Shown here piece after piece: positions 1-8,348 of a stretch of 64,000 nt of DNA. Numbering within the stretch: the first letter of the stretch is position 1; each line of letters opens with the position of its first letter. This stretch comes from Amycolatopsis taiwanensis DSM 45107 (GTDB lineage: Bacteria; Actinomycetota; Actinomycetes; Mycobacteriales; Pseudonocardiaceae): assembly GCF_000519205.1 (NCBI RefSeq), contig NZ_JAFB01000019.1:62001-126000 (forward strand), given 5' to 3'. Made by a program: the position numbers and the translations under genes. The notes under the pieces were generated by a model. That model searched no databases. It was not told where the DNA came from and worked only from the letters and a program-made list of their open reading frames with translations.

Positions 1-239
1 ACGACGCGATCCTCAAGGGTTACGCCGCCCAGGAGCCGGACACGCTGAAGGTCGTCGGCAAGACGTTCTCGCAGGAGCCCTACGGCATCGGCCTGAACAA
101 GGACGACTCGGCGCTGCGCAACAAGATCGACGACCTGCTCCAGGCCGCCCTTGACGACGGGACCTGGCAGAAGATCTACGACGCCACCCTCGGCAAGTCC
201 GGTTCCGCCGCGACGAAGCCGACCATCCAGCGGTACTGA
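1..239 (+). CDS. gluB: glutamate ABC transporter substrate-binding protein (3' end only)
   Basis: The window opens inside this gene; only about 78 C-terminal residues are visible, ending in TGA at 237-239. The visible part contains a segment reading KTFSQEPYGIGLNKDD, typical of the last lobe of family 3 (polar amino acid) solute-binding proteins, where the sequence after the substrate pocket reads YGIG. It is followed by two permease genes of the glutamate/polar amino acid type, so it is the extracellular binding component of that importer. The start, lipobox and ATPase gene lie upstream of the window. The family is clear; the substrate (glutamate) is inferred from the GluBCD-like arrangement. 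Confidence 0.85.
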   Translation, partial: DAILKGYAAQEPDTLKVVGKTFSQEPYGIGLNKDDSALRNKIDDLLQAALDDGTWQKIYDATLGKSGSAATKPTIQRY

Positions 240-247
240 CCCGGTTC

Positions 248-281
248 GGGGCCGGCGGGCGTGATCACGCCCGCCGGCCCC
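248..281 (+). terminator. perfect 34-bp palindrome between gluB and gluC
   Basis: A GC-rich inverted repeat with no mismatch begins 8 bases after the gluB stop (arms 248-264 and 265-281). It is followed by CTGTATTTCC rather than a long T-run. Such hairpins between the binding-protein gene and permease genes usually act as a partial terminator or as a 3' RNA stabiliser, giving more binding protein than permease. Its effect here is inferred. Confidence 0.65.
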
Positions 282-318
282 TGTATTTCCCCTGTATCCC
301 TCTGCGGGGAGAGTGCGA

Positions 319-966
319 ATGAATGTCCTACTCGACAACCTGGACCTCTACGGTCCGTTCTTCCTCACCACGATCGAGCTCTTCCTGCTCGCCGGCGTGG
401 CGAGCCTGATCTTCGGCACCTTCCTGGCCATGCTGCGGGTGAGCCCGGTGCCGGTGTTCCGCGTAGTCGGCACCGTGTACGTGACGATCGTGCGTAACAC
501 CCCGCTGACTCTGGTGTTCGCCTTCCTGGTGTTCGCCTACCCGCTGCTCGAGATCCTTCAGCTCAGCTACTTCACCGCCGCCGTGGTTTCGCTGACGCTC
601 TACACGTCGGCGTTCATCTGCGAGGTCGTGCGGTCCGGGATCAACACGGTGCCGGTCGGCCAGGCCGAAGCGGCCCGTGCCCTCGGGTTGAACTTCACCC
701 AGGTGATCGGCCAGATCGTGCTGCCGCAGGCGGTGCGCTCGGTGGTGCCGCCGCTGATGAGCACGCTGATCGCGTTGCTGAAGAACACCACCATCGCAGC
801 CGGTTTCTCCGTGGCCGAGGCCGGCGCGATCCGCCAGTACCTGTCCGAGCGTGGCTACAACCAGCTGGTCGGGCTGCTGTGGGTGGCGCTCGGTTTCATC
901 ATCGTGGTCACGATCCTTTCGCTGCTGCAGCGCAGCCTGGAGAAGCGCTGGAAGGTGGCTCGATGA
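319..966 (+). CDS. gluC: glutamate ABC transporter permease GluC
   Basis: A 215-residue integral membrane protein with about five hydrophobic segments. It carries the EAA loop near residues 115-135 (QAEAARALGLN followed by the ILPQAVR segment), which docks on the ATPase in amino-acid importers. It is the length usual for HisM/GlnP-type permeases. ATG 319 is chosen because GGGGAGAG at 306-313 lies 5 bases upstream; a GTG at 313 is also in frame. The gene ends in an ATGA overlap with gluD, so the two permeases are translationally coupled and probably form a heterodimer. Confidence 0.9.
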   Translation: MNVLLDNLDLYGPFFLTTIELFLLAGVASLIFGTFLAMLRVSPVPVFRVVGTVYVTIVRNTPLTLVFAFLVFAYPLLEILQLSYFTAAVVSLTLYTSAFICEVVRSGINTVPVGQAEAARALGLNFTQVIGQIVLPQAVRSVVPPLMSTLIALLKNTTIAAGFSVAEAGAIRQYLSERGYNQLVGLLWVALGFIIVVTILSLLQRSLEKRWKVAR

Positions 967-1826
967 GCAACGTGCTGTTCGACATTCCCGGGCCGCGGGC
1001 CCGGGTCCGGTACCGGCTGTTCGCGGTGCTCGGCGTCGTTGTGGTCCTTGCGCTCGTCGCCTACGTCGTCTACCGCTTCTACGACAGCGGCCAGTTCGCC
1101 GGGAGGAAGTGGGAGTGGCTGCAGTACGCCCAGGTCCAGACCGACCTGGCGAACGCCCTGCTGGCCACGCTGGAGGCCTTCGCCCTGGGCGCCGTGCTGG
1201 CGCTGGTGTTCGGCGCGCTGTTCGCCGCCGGGCGGCTGTCCGACCGCGCCTGGCTGCGCGGCGTTTCGACCGCGGTGGTCGAGTTCTTCCGCGCCATCCC
1301 GCTGCTGATCCTGATGTTCCTGTTCTTCTACGGCGGTCCCGCGATCGGCATCTCGATGTCGCCGTTCCTCGCCGTCGTGCTGGGGCTCACCCTGTACAAC
1401 GGCTCGGTGCTGGCCGAGGTGTTCCGGGCGGGCATCCTCGCGCTGCCCAGGGGCCAGCAGGAAGCGGCGTACGCGCTGGGCATGCGCAAGACGCAGGTGA
1501 TGTTCCTCGTCCTGATCCCGCAGGCGGTACGGTCGATGCTCCCGACCATCGTCAGCCAGCTGGTGGTGTTGCTGAAGGACACCGCGCTCGGCTTCCTGGT
1601 GACCTACCAGGAGCTGCTGTACTACGCGCGTTTCATCGGCTCGCAAGGACTGTTCGGACGGCCGATCGTGTCGTCGACGATCGTGATCGCGGCGATGTAC
1701 ATCACGCTGTGCCTGCTGCTCACCGCCCTCGCGCACTTCCTGGAACGGCGGCAGCGCCGGTCCAAGAAGCGCCTGGACGTCGACCGTAAGGTCGGCGAGG
1801 CCGCCCTGGAGGCGGAGGTCGTCTGA
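963..1826 (+). CDS. gluD: glutamate ABC transporter permease GluD
   Basis: A 287-residue permease with a cytoplasmic N-terminal stretch (about 20 residues), a first membrane helix near residues 20-38, and a canonical EAA loop (QEAAYALGMRKTQ, then LIPQAVRSMLP). ATG 963 overlaps the gluC stop (ATGA). The pair gluC-gluD is the classic membrane core of the actinobacterial glutamate importer. The C-terminus is charged (ERRQRRSKKR). A strong palindrome follows directly, so gluD is the last gene of the operon. Confidence 0.9.
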   Translation: MSNVLFDIPGPRARVRYRLFAVLGVVVVLALVAYVVYRFYDSGQFAGRKWEWLQYAQVQTDLANALLATLEAFALGAVLALVFGALFAAGRLSDRAWLRGVSTAVVEFFRAIPLLILMFLFFYGGPAIGISMSPFLAVVLGLTLYNGSVLAEVFRAGILALPRGQQEAAYALGMRKTQVMFLVLIPQAVRSMLPTIVSQLVVLLKDTALGFLVTYQELLYYARFIGSQGLFGRPIVSSTIVIAAMYITLCLLLTALAHFLERRQRRSKKRLDVDRKVGEAALEAEVV

Positions 1827-1837
1827 GAGATGGGCGT

Positions 1838-1861
1838 GTCCCCGCCAGTACTGGCGGGGAC
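1838..1861 (+). terminator. 24-bp perfect palindrome after gluD
   Basis: Arms 1838-1849 and 1850-1861 pair completely; the hairpin starts 11 bases after the gluD stop. There is no T-run, as is common in high-GC actinobacteria. It is the likely end of the glu operon and also sits about 100 bp beyond the convergent sdhB stop. Confidence 0.65.
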
Positions 1862-1957
1862 TCCAAGCCCGGCCGCATCAGCGACGCCGACGGTGGAACC
1901 GGGGCCAATGCGCCTTTCGGCGAACGCGCTGCGGAAGACGGTGGTGGAAAACGACCG

Positions 1958-2707
1958 TCACTTACGGCGGAACAGCTTCGAGCCGAGCCAGACGATCGGG
2001 TCATAGCGCTTGTCGACGACCCGTTCCTTCATCGGAATCAGTGCGTTGTCGGTGATGTGGATGCCCTCGGGACACACCTCGGTGCAGCACTTGGTGATGT
2101 TGCAGAAACCGAGACCGTGCTCGGATTGTGCGGCATCACGCCGGTCGGCCACGTCGAGTGGATGCATCTCCAGTTCAGCGATCCGCATAAGGTACCGCGG
2201 GCCCGCGAAGTTCTGCTTGTTCTCCTCGTGATCACGCACCACGTGGCAGGTGTTCTGGCACAGGAAGCATTCGATGCACTTGCGGAACTCCTGGGAGCGT
2301 TCCACGTCCACCTGCTGCATCCGGTACTCGCCGGGCTCGAGACCGGCCGGTGGCGTGAACGACGGGATCTCGCGGGCCTTGGTGTAGTTGAACGACACGT
2401 CGGTGACCAGGTCCCGGATCACCGGGAAGGTCCGCATCGGCGTGACCGTGACGACCTCGTCCTCGCCGAAGGTCGACATCCGGGTCATGCACATCAGCCG
2501 CGGCCGTCCGTTGATCTCCGCCGAGCACGACCCGCACTTGCCGGCCTTGCAGTTCCAGCGCACGGCCAGGTCCGGCGCCTGCGTCGCCTGCAGCCGGTGG
2601 ATGATGTCGAGGACGACCTCGCCCTCGTTCACCTCGACCGTGTAGTCGCGCAACTCGCCGGAATCGGCGTCGCCGCGCCACACCCGGAAGTTCGCCTTGT
2701 AACTCAC
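1958..2707 (-). CDS. sdhB: succinate dehydrogenase iron-sulfur subunit (Sdh1 type)
   Basis: A 249-residue electron-transfer subunit. The plant-type [2Fe-2S] cysteines are seen in CKAGKCGSCSAEINGRPRLM plus the next Cys; the two ferredoxin-type cluster groups are CIECFLCQNTC and CNITKCCTEVCPEG. It passes electrons from the SdhA flavin to the membrane subunit. GTG 2707 is chosen because GGAGG lies 5 bases upstream and the N-terminus VSYKANFRVWRGD matches mycobacterial Sdh1 SdhB; an earlier in-frame start at 2794 would add residues unlike the family. It is separated from sdhA by an unusually long 109-bp spacer holding a hairpin. Confidence 0.92.
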   Translation of the reverse strand: MSYKANFRVWRGDADSGELRDYTVEVNEGEVVLDIIHRLQATQAPDLAVRWNCKAGKCGSCSAEINGRPRLMCMTRMSTFGEDEVVTVTPMRTFPVIRDLVTDVSFNYTKAREIPSFTPPAGLEPGEYRMQQVDVERSQEFRKCIECFLCQNTCHVVRDHEENKQNFAGPRYLMRIAELEMHPLDVADRRDAAQSEHGLGFCNITKCCTEVCPEGIHITDNALIPMKERVVDKRYDPIVWLGSKLFRRK

Positions 2708-2737
2708 GCTTGCCTCCAGTGCTCCGCGAGACACCCT

Positions 2738-2773
2738 CCCCGGCTGCGGCGGAAAAGCGTGCCGCAGCGGGGG
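2738..2773 (-). other. hairpin in the sdhA-sdhB spacer
   Basis: An 8-bp stem (2743-2750 with 2761-2768), extended by a CCCC/GGGG outer pairing, lies in the 109-bp spacer between sdhA and sdhB. It could stabilise or attenuate the transcript between these two co-expressed subunits. Only the pairing is seen; a role is inferred. Confidence 0.4.
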
Positions 2774-2816
2774 CCCAACGTGGCCGGCGCGCACGAGCAG
2801 GCGCCACGATGGTCAC

Positions 2817-4727
2817 TCATGCCTGCCTCCCCGGGTGCCCGGCGAGTTCCTCGCCCGTGTAGTACTTCTCGAGTTCGTTGAGTTCGAACAGTTCGAGCAG
2901 ATCCTCACGCATCGGCTTCTGGTCCTCCGGCGTCACGGTGACGTCCTCACCGTCCACGGTGCACACCAGAAGCCTGTTACGCCAATGCGAATCCATTTGC
3001 GGGTGGTCGTCGCGGGTGTGGCCGCCCCGGCTTTCCGTACGCATCAGTGCCGCCCGTGCCACGCACTCGCTGACCACCAGCATGTTCCGCAGGTCGAGTG
3101 CCAGGTGCCAACCGGGGTTGAACTGCCGGTGCCCCTCGACCGTCACGTTGCGCATCCGCTTCTTGAGCTCTGCGAGCTTCTCCAGCGCCCGCTCCATCTC
3201 CTCGGCCTTGCGGATGATGCCGACCAGGTCGTTCATCGTTTGCTGCAGTTCGCTGTGCAGGGTGTAGGGATTCTCCTCGACCCCGTCGGAAGGCGGGTCG
3301 AACGGAACCAGCGCCGCCCGCGCCGCGGCGTCCACATCGGACTGCGACACCGCCGGCCGCCGGTCGAGCGATTCCAGATAAGATGCCGCGCCCAGACCGG
3401 CCCGCCGGCCGAACACCAGCAGGTCCGACAGCGAGTTGCCGCCGAGCCGGTTGGACCCGTGCATCCCGCCCGAGCACTCACCGGCCGCGAACAGGCCGGG
3501 CACCGTGGCGGACCCGGTGTCCGGATCGACCTCGATGCCACCCATCACGTAATGGCAGGTCGGCCCGACCTCCATCGGCTCGGCGGTGATGTCCACGTCG
3601 GCCAGTTCCTTGAACTGGTGGTACATCGACGGCAGGCGTTTCTTGATCTCCTCGGCGGTGAGCCTGCTCGCGATGTCCAGGAACACCCCGCCGTGCGGCG
3701 AGCCACGACCCGCCTTGACCTCCGCGTTGATCGCGCGCGCGACCTCGTCCCGCGGTAGCAGGTCCGGGGTGCGCCGGTTCTTCTCCTGGTCGGTGTACCA
3801 GCGGTCGGCTTCGTCCTCGCTTTCGGCGTACTGCCCCTTGAACACGTCTGGGACGTAGGAAAACATGAACCGCTTGCCCTCGGAGTTCTTGAGCACCCCG
3901 CCGTCGCCACGCACGCCCTCGGTGACCAGGATGCCCTTCACGCTCGGCGGCCAGACCATCCCGGTCGGGTGGAACTGCACGAACTCCATGTTGATCAGCG
4001 TGGCACCGGCCCGCAGCGCCAGCGCGTGCCCGTCACCGGTGTACTCCCACGAGTTGGAGGTCACCTTGAACGACTTGCCGATGCCGCCGGTCGCCATCAC
4101 CACGGCCGGTGTCTCGAACAGGACGAACCTGCCGCTCTCACGCCAGTACCCGAACGCGCCGGCGATCCGGCGCTGCCCGCCGGAATCCTCCGTCAACAGC
4201 TCGGTGATCGTGCATTCGGCGAAGACCTTCAGCTTCGCCTCGTAGTCGCCGTATTTCCGGAAGTCCTCCTGCTGCAGCGAAACGATCTTCTGCTGCATGG
4301 TGCGGATCAGCTCCAGGCCGGTCCGGTCGCCGACGTGCGCCAGGCGGGGATAGGTGTGGCCGCCGAAGTTACGCTGGCTGATCCGCCCGTCCGGGGTGCG
4401 GTCGAACAGCGCGCCGTAGGTCTCCAGCTCCCAGACCCGCTCCGGGGCCTCCTTGGCGTGCAGTTCGGCCATCCGCCAGTTGTTGAGGAACTTCCCGCCA
4501 CGCATGGTGTCGCGGAAATGCACCTGCCAGTTGTCGTTGGCGTTGACGTTGCCCATCGACGCGGCGCAGCCGCCCTCGGCCATGACCGTGTGCGCCTTGC
4601 CGAACAGCGACTTGCACACCACCGCGACCGACAGGCCCCGCTGCCTGGCTTCGATGACCGCACGGAGTCCGGCGCCCCCGGCACCGATCACCACGACGTC
4701 GTAGTTGTGCCGTTCTACCTCGGTCAT
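2817..4727 (-). CDS. sdhA: succinate dehydrogenase flavoprotein subunit (Sdh1 type)
   Basis: A 636-residue FAD-dependent subunit that oxidises succinate to fumarate. The Rossmann dinucleotide motif VVVIGAGGAGLRA is at residues 11-23, the FAD-linking region AHTVMAEGGCAAS follows near 45-58, and the FHPTGM and HYVMGGI segments of the active site are present. Sequence and length fit the long Sdh1-type flavoprotein of mycobacteria rather than the Escherichia coli type. ATG 4727 has AAGG about 10 bases upstream. It lies 25 bases after the membrane-subunit gene in the order hypothetical-membrane-sdhA-sdhB, as in the Rv0250c-Rv0247c operon. Confidence 0.94.
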   Translation of the reverse strand: MTEVERHNYDVVVIGAGGAGLRAVIEARQRGLSVAVVCKSLFGKAHTVMAEGGCAASMGNVNANDNWQVHFRDTMRGGKFLNNWRMAELHAKEAPERVWELETYGALFDRTPDGRISQRNFGGHTYPRLAHVGDRTGLELIRTMQQKIVSLQQEDFRKYGDYEAKLKVFAECTITELLTEDSGGQRRIAGAFGYWRESGRFVLFETPAVVMATGGIGKSFKVTSNSWEYTGDGHALALRAGATLINMEFVQFHPTGMVWPPSVKGILVTEGVRGDGGVLKNSEGKRFMFSYVPDVFKGQYAESEDEADRWYTDQEKNRRTPDLLPRDEVARAINAEVKAGRGSPHGGVFLDIASRLTAEEIKKRLPSMYHQFKELADVDITAEPMEVGPTCHYVMGGIEVDPDTGSATVPGLFAAGECSGGMHGSNRLGGNSLSDLLVFGRRAGLGAASYLESLDRRPAVSQSDVDAAARAALVPFDPPSDGVEENPYTLHSELQQTMNDLVGIIRKAEEMERALEKLAELKKRMRNVTVEGHRQFNPGWHLALDLRNMLVVSECVARAALMRTESRGGHTRDDHPQMDSHWRNRLLVCTVDGEDVTVTPEDQKPMREDLLELFELNELEKYYTGEELAGHPGRQA

Positions 4728-4752
4728 CCAGCTGTCACCTTCAATTGTCTCG

Positions 4753-5589
4753 TCAATTCACGAAACGCGGATCGGGGAACACGCCGCTCGATACCAGCAT
4801 CACATACAGGTCGGTGAGGACCAGTGTGCCGAGGGTGATCCAGGCGAGCAGCATGTGCCGGTTGTTGAGTTTCGTGATCTGTGTCCACATCCAGTACCGC
4901 ACCGGATGCCGGGAGAAATGCTTGAGCCGACCGCCGGTGATGTGCCGGCAGGAATGGCAGGACAGCGTGTACGCCCAGAGCATGATCACGTTGCCGAGCA
5001 GGATGAGGTTGCCCAGGCCGAACCCGAAGCCGCCCGTCCTGCCATGGAAGGCCACGATCGCGTCGTAGGTGTTGATCACCGAGACGATCGCGGCCACATA
5101 GAAGAAATAGCGGTGCACGTTCTGCACGATCAGCGGCAGCCGCGTTTCCCCGGTGTATTTCGCATGCGGTTCGGCGACGGCGCAGGCCGGCGGCGAGAAC
5201 CACACGGAACGGTAATAAGCCTTCCGGTAGTAGTAGCAGGTGATCCGGAAGCCCAGTAGGAACGGCAACGCGATGAACCCCAGCGGGATGAAACCGGGCA
5301 GGTCGCCGATCGGCGTGCCGAAATGACTCGACCCGGGCACGCAGGAGGTCGAAATGCAGGGTGAGTAGAACGGCGTCAGGTAGTGGTATTCGGGGACCCA
5401 GTACGCGGTCCGGACGAACGCCCGGACCCCCGCGTAGATGACGAAGGCCGACAGGCCCACGACGGTGAGCACCGGCTGCAGCCACCAGCGGTCGGTGCGG
5501 AGAGTCCGGGCGTCGATGCGCGCGCGGCCGGCGGCCCCGACACCGTTACCGGTGTCGTCCGCGGCCGGCGAGGTCGCTGGGGCGCTCAC
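4753..5589 (-). CDS. sdhC: succinate dehydrogenase membrane anchor subunit (Sdh1 type)
   Basis: A 278-residue protein with five predicted membrane helices, matching the Rv0249c-type single anchor of Sdh1. It should bind haem and reduce menaquinone. HRYFFY after an amphipathic stretch is a candidate haem-ligand site. Two Cys/His-rich patches (CISTSC in a loop, and SCHSCRH at the end of the fourth helix) are notable because the mycobacterial Sdh1 structure has a membrane-embedded Rieske-type [2Fe-2S] cluster in this subunit; which residues bind it here is inferred. GTG 5589 overlaps the stop of the upstream small gene (GTGA). Confidence 0.88.
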   Translation of the reverse strand: MSAPATSPAADDTGNGVGAAGRARIDARTLRTDRWWLQPVLTVVGLSAFVIYAGVRAFVRTAYWVPEYHYLTPFYSPCISTSCVPGSSHFGTPIGDLPGFIPLGFIALPFLLGFRITCYYYRKAYYRSVWFSPPACAVAEPHAKYTGETRLPLIVQNVHRYFFYVAAIVSVINTYDAIVAFHGRTGGFGFGLGNLILLGNVIMLWAYTLSCHSCRHITGGRLKHFSRHPVRYWMWTQITKLNNRHMLLAWITLGTLVLTDLYVMLVSSGVFPDPRFVN

Positions 5590-5873
5590 CGAAGGTCACG
5601 GCGGTAGCCACCGACACCTTCGTCATCTGCTCCACGCCAGAGCAGCGGGTCATACGGCTTGTCGGGGATCTTCACAATGTCCGAGCGATCGACCGGCGTG
5701 GGTTGCGTCGGGATCGGCTCGAAGTCGCCTGCGTCGATGTCCAGCCGATCGACGTCGTTGGCGAGCCTGCGCACCGCGGACTGGTCGCCGTAACGGGACC
5801 GCAGCGCGCCTACGCAGCGTCGCAGCTGACCGATGGTCCGGCGAAGCTCCGCGAGTTCGGCGTTGGTGGACAT
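5586..5873 (-). CDS. conserved small protein of the Sdh1 operon (Rv0250c type)
   Basis: A 95-residue soluble protein, first gene of the Sdh1 operon. The N-terminal half is predicted helical and charged (ELAELRRTIGQLRRCVGALRS); the C-terminal half is Pro/Asp-rich and ends in DPLLWRGADDEGVGGYRRD. It resembles the conserved hypothetical that precedes Sdh1 genes in mycobacteria. Its overlap with sdhC (GTGA) implies obligatory co-expression, so an assembly or accessory role in Sdh1 is likely, but no function is known to me. Confidence 0.75.
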   Translation of the reverse strand: MSTNAELAELRRTIGQLRRCVGALRSRYGDQSAVRRLANDVDRLDIDAGDFEPIPTQPTPVDRSDIVKIPDKPYDPLLWRGADDEGVGGYRRDLR

Positions 5874-5937
5874 CGCGCACCTCCACGTGTTCGTCGGCTA
5901 GGGCCCTCACTAGGGACTCTGCCGCTTCTTGGTGTGG

Positions 5938-5953
5938 TGTGACAAGTAGCACA
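5938..5953. promoter_or_regulatory. candidate CRP-type operator upstream of the Sdh1 operon
   Basis: TGTGACAAGTAGCACA matches the CRP consensus TGTGA-N6-TCACA with one mismatch and lies about 65 bp upstream of the first Sdh1-operon start. The surrounding 5874-6140 spacer (267 bp) holds no gene that I can support; it must contain the promoters of both the leftward sdh operon and the rightward eda gene. Confidence 0.45.
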
Positions 5954-6140
5954 CGCCAGGATGTTGTCGTGATCGAGGTCACCTTTAACGGCATTCTTAA
6001 TCGATTCTGCCGAGGTCGGCTCCGGCGATTAGTGTGCTCAGCGTCACGACCGGCGCCAGTGCCGTCGTCGTACGCCCTGAGCCGACGCGGTAAACCATGC
6101 TGGTTCCGGAGTGCGCCCCCGACTTCGTGAGGAGTTGATC

Positions 6141-6758
6141 GTGCAGCACGAGTTGCTGGATCTGTCTCCGGTGATTCCGGTCGTCGTGCTCGACGACGCG
6201 ACCGACGCGGTGCCCGTCGCGCGCGCCCTGCGAGCGGGCGGGATCGGAGTCATCGAGCTGACGCTACGCACGCCGGCCGCCCTCGACGCGATCCGGCGGG
6301 TCTCGGCGGAGGTACCGGACATCGTGGTCGGTGCCGGCACGGTCACCACCCCCGGCCAGGCGAAACAAGCCGCCGACGCGGGCGCTTCCTTCCTGGTGAC
6401 GCCCGGGTCCACCGACCGGGTGCTGGACGCCTGTTTCGACACCGGCCTGCCGTTCCTGCCCGGTGCCGGCACCGTCTCCGAGGCGATGCGGCTCGCCGAG
6501 CGTGGACTCACCGCGCTCAAGTTCTTCCCCGCCGAAGCCGCCGGCGGCCTCGCCTACCTCAAGGCGGTCGCCGGACCGCTGCCGCAGCTGCGGTTCTGCC
6601 CGACCGGCGGCATCACGCCGGAGAATGCCCCGAGCTACCTCGCCCTGCCCACGGTCGGCTGCGTCGGCGGTTCCTGGCTGACGCCCGGGGACGCGTTGTC
6701 CGCCGGGGACTTCGCGCGTGTGGAGTCTCTCGCACGGCAGGCGGCCGCACTCGCCTGA
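6141..6758 (+). CDS. eda: 2-keto-3-deoxy-6-phosphogluconate aldolase (KDPG/KHG aldolase)
   Basis: A 205-residue class I aldolase of the KDPG/KHG family. It cleaves KDPG to pyruvate and glyceraldehyde 3-phosphate in the Entner-Doudoroff route, or 4-hydroxy-2-oxoglutarate to pyruvate and glyoxylate. Seen motifs: IELTLRTPAALDAI (Glu/Arg site), IVVGAGTV, and the Schiff-base lysine in ALKFFPAE, then CPTGGI. GTG 6141 is preferred because GAGGAG lies 6 bases upstream; an ATG-like start at 6111 would add a tail without family support. No edd or gluconate genes are next to it, so the in vivo substrate is open. Confidence 0.88.
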   Translation: MQHELLDLSPVIPVVVLDDATDAVPVARALRAGGIGVIELTLRTPAALDAIRRVSAEVPDIVVGAGTVTTPGQAKQAADAGASFLVTPGSTDRVLDACFDTGLPFLPGAGTVSEAMRLAERGLTALKFFPAEAAGGLAYLKAVAGPLPQLRFCPTGGITPENAPSYLALPTVGCVGGSWLTPGDALSAGDFARVESLARQAAALA

Positions 6759-6873
6759 CCGTGGCGGCGGCAGCCGACCAGCCGCGAAGGTCGGCAGGCT
6801 CCGCCCGGACACACTATGCTCTGGCTCACGGGCGCCCAGCCCCTTCACGGCAGTCGTGGGCAGGGAGACCATC

Positions 6874-8322
6874 GTGCGATGGGACTGGTTCACCGATCCC
6901 GGCTACTGGGCTTCCCGGCTTGCCTTCCAGCGGATGCTCGCCGCGATCTACCTGGTCGCCTTCCTGGTCGCAGCGAACCAGTTCCGCGCGCTGATCGGTG
7001 CGGACGGCTTGCTACCGGTGCCCAGGTTCGTTCGCCGCGTGCCGTTTCGCCGGTCGCCGAGCGTGTTCCACCTGCACTACTCGGACCGCTTCTTCGCTGC
7101 AGTCACCTACACCGGAGCCGCCGTGTCGGCCGCGCTGATGTTCGGCGCGTTCGACTCGACGCCGGTGTGGGCGGGGATGCTTGCTTGGGCGGTGCCCTGG
7201 GTGCTCTATGAGTCGATCGTCAACGTCGGCCAGGCCTGGTACGGGTTCGGCTGGGAAACCCTCCTGCTGGAGGCCGGTTTCCTGGCGATCTTCCTGGGGC
7301 CCGCGAACACCGCGCCGCCGACTCTGGTGCTGTGGTTGCTGCTGTGGCTGCTGTTCCGGGTCGAGTTCGGCGCCGGCTTGATCAAGATGCGTGGGGACGC
7401 GTGCTGGCGCGACCTCACCTGCCTGTACTACCACCACGAGACCCAGCCGATGCCCGGCCCGTTGAGCTGGTACTTCCATCACCTCCCGAAGCCGCTGCAC
7501 AAGATCGAGGCAGTGGCGAGCCACTTCACGCAGTTGGTCCTGCCGTTCGTGTTGTTCGCCCCGCAACCGGCCGCGAGCATCGCCGCCGCATGCATGATCG
7601 TGACCCAGTGCTGGTTGGTGGCCAGCGGGAACTTCTCCTGGCTCAACTTCCTCACCATCACGCTCGCGGTGTCCGCTTTGGACACTTCGGTGCTGCGGAT
7701 CCAGCCACCACCGCTCGCCGAGCTCCCGAGTTGGCATCGTGGGCTGGTCATCGCGGTGACCGCGCTGATCGTGATCCTCAGCTACCGGCCCGCACGCAAC
7801 CTGGTGTCACGACGGCAACTGATGAACTTCAGCTTCGACCGCCTCCATCTGGTGAACACCTACGGCGCTTTCGGTGCGGTCACGAAGATCCGGCACGAAG
7901 TGATCATCGAGGGCATCGATGACCCCGAACCGGCTCCGCAGACCGTGTGGCGTGAATACGAGTTCAAGGGCAAGCCCGGTGACCCCACCCGCCGGCCCCC
8001 GCAGGTGGCCCCGTACCACCTACGGCTCGATTGGATGATGTGGTTCGTTTCCCTTTCTCCCCGGTATGGGCAGTCGTGGCTCCCGGCCCTGGCCGAGAAG
8101 CTGCTGAAGGCCGATCGCAAGACGCTCAAGCTGCTCCGCCGCGATCCCTTCGACGGGGCGCGGCCCACGTTCGTGCGCGCCCGGATCTTCCGCTACCGCT
8201 TCACGACCCGGCAGGAACGGCGGGAAACCGGCGCCTGGTGGGTGCGCGAGCCGGTGGGCATGGTGCTCAGAACGGGCAGGCTCGGTGTGGACGGAACCGT
8301 GCAGCCTGTCCGCGACAGCTGA
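6874..8322 (+). CDS. lipase maturation factor family membrane protein
   Basis: A 482-residue protein with an N-terminal block of several membrane helices (residues ~15-310) and a soluble C-terminal domain with PRYGQSWL and an Arg-rich end, the layout of the lipase maturation factor (LMF1/LMF2) family. Vertebrate members help fold lipases in the endoplasmic reticulum; the role of bacterial members is not established. GTG 6874 is chosen for GGGAGA just upstream and the family-like start RWDWFTDPGYWASRL. No lipase gene adjoins it. It converges on recX with only 24 bp between stops. Confidence 0.8.
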   Translation: MRWDWFTDPGYWASRLAFQRMLAAIYLVAFLVAANQFRALIGADGLLPVPRFVRRVPFRRSPSVFHLHYSDRFFAAVTYTGAAVSAALMFGAFDSTPVWAGMLAWAVPWVLYESIVNVGQAWYGFGWETLLLEAGFLAIFLGPANTAPPTLVLWLLLWLLFRVEFGAGLIKMRGDACWRDLTCLYYHHETQPMPGPLSWYFHHLPKPLHKIEAVASHFTQLVLPFVLFAPQPAASIAAACMIVTQCWLVASGNFSWLNFLTITLAVSALDTSVLRIQPPPLAELPSWHRGLVIAVTALIVILSYRPARNLVSRRQLMNFSFDRLHLVNTYGAFGAVTKIRHEVIIEGIDDPEPAPQTVWREYEFKGKPGDPTRRPPQVAPYHLRLDWMMWFVSLSPRYGQSWLPALAEKLLKADRKTLKLLRRDPFDGARPTFVRARIFRYRFTTRQERRETGAWWVREPVGMVLRTGRLGVDGTVQPVRDS

Positions 8323-8332
8323 ACGGCAGTGC

Positions 8333-8348
8333 GAACGAGATTTCGTTC
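8333..8348. terminator. small hairpin between convergent LMF-like gene and recX
   Basis: GAACGA and TCGTTC arms (8333-8338 and 8343-8348) with a 4-base loop lie in the 24-bp gap between the two stop codons. It is short, so a bidirectional terminator role is only plausible. Confidence 0.3.

Noticed and set aside
2057..2881. 274-codon plus-strand frame over sdhB and the sdhA-sdhB spacer
   Set aside because: It is antisense to well-supported sdhB with intact Fe-S motifs, and its composition (His/Arg/Val-rich) is that of a shadow frame.
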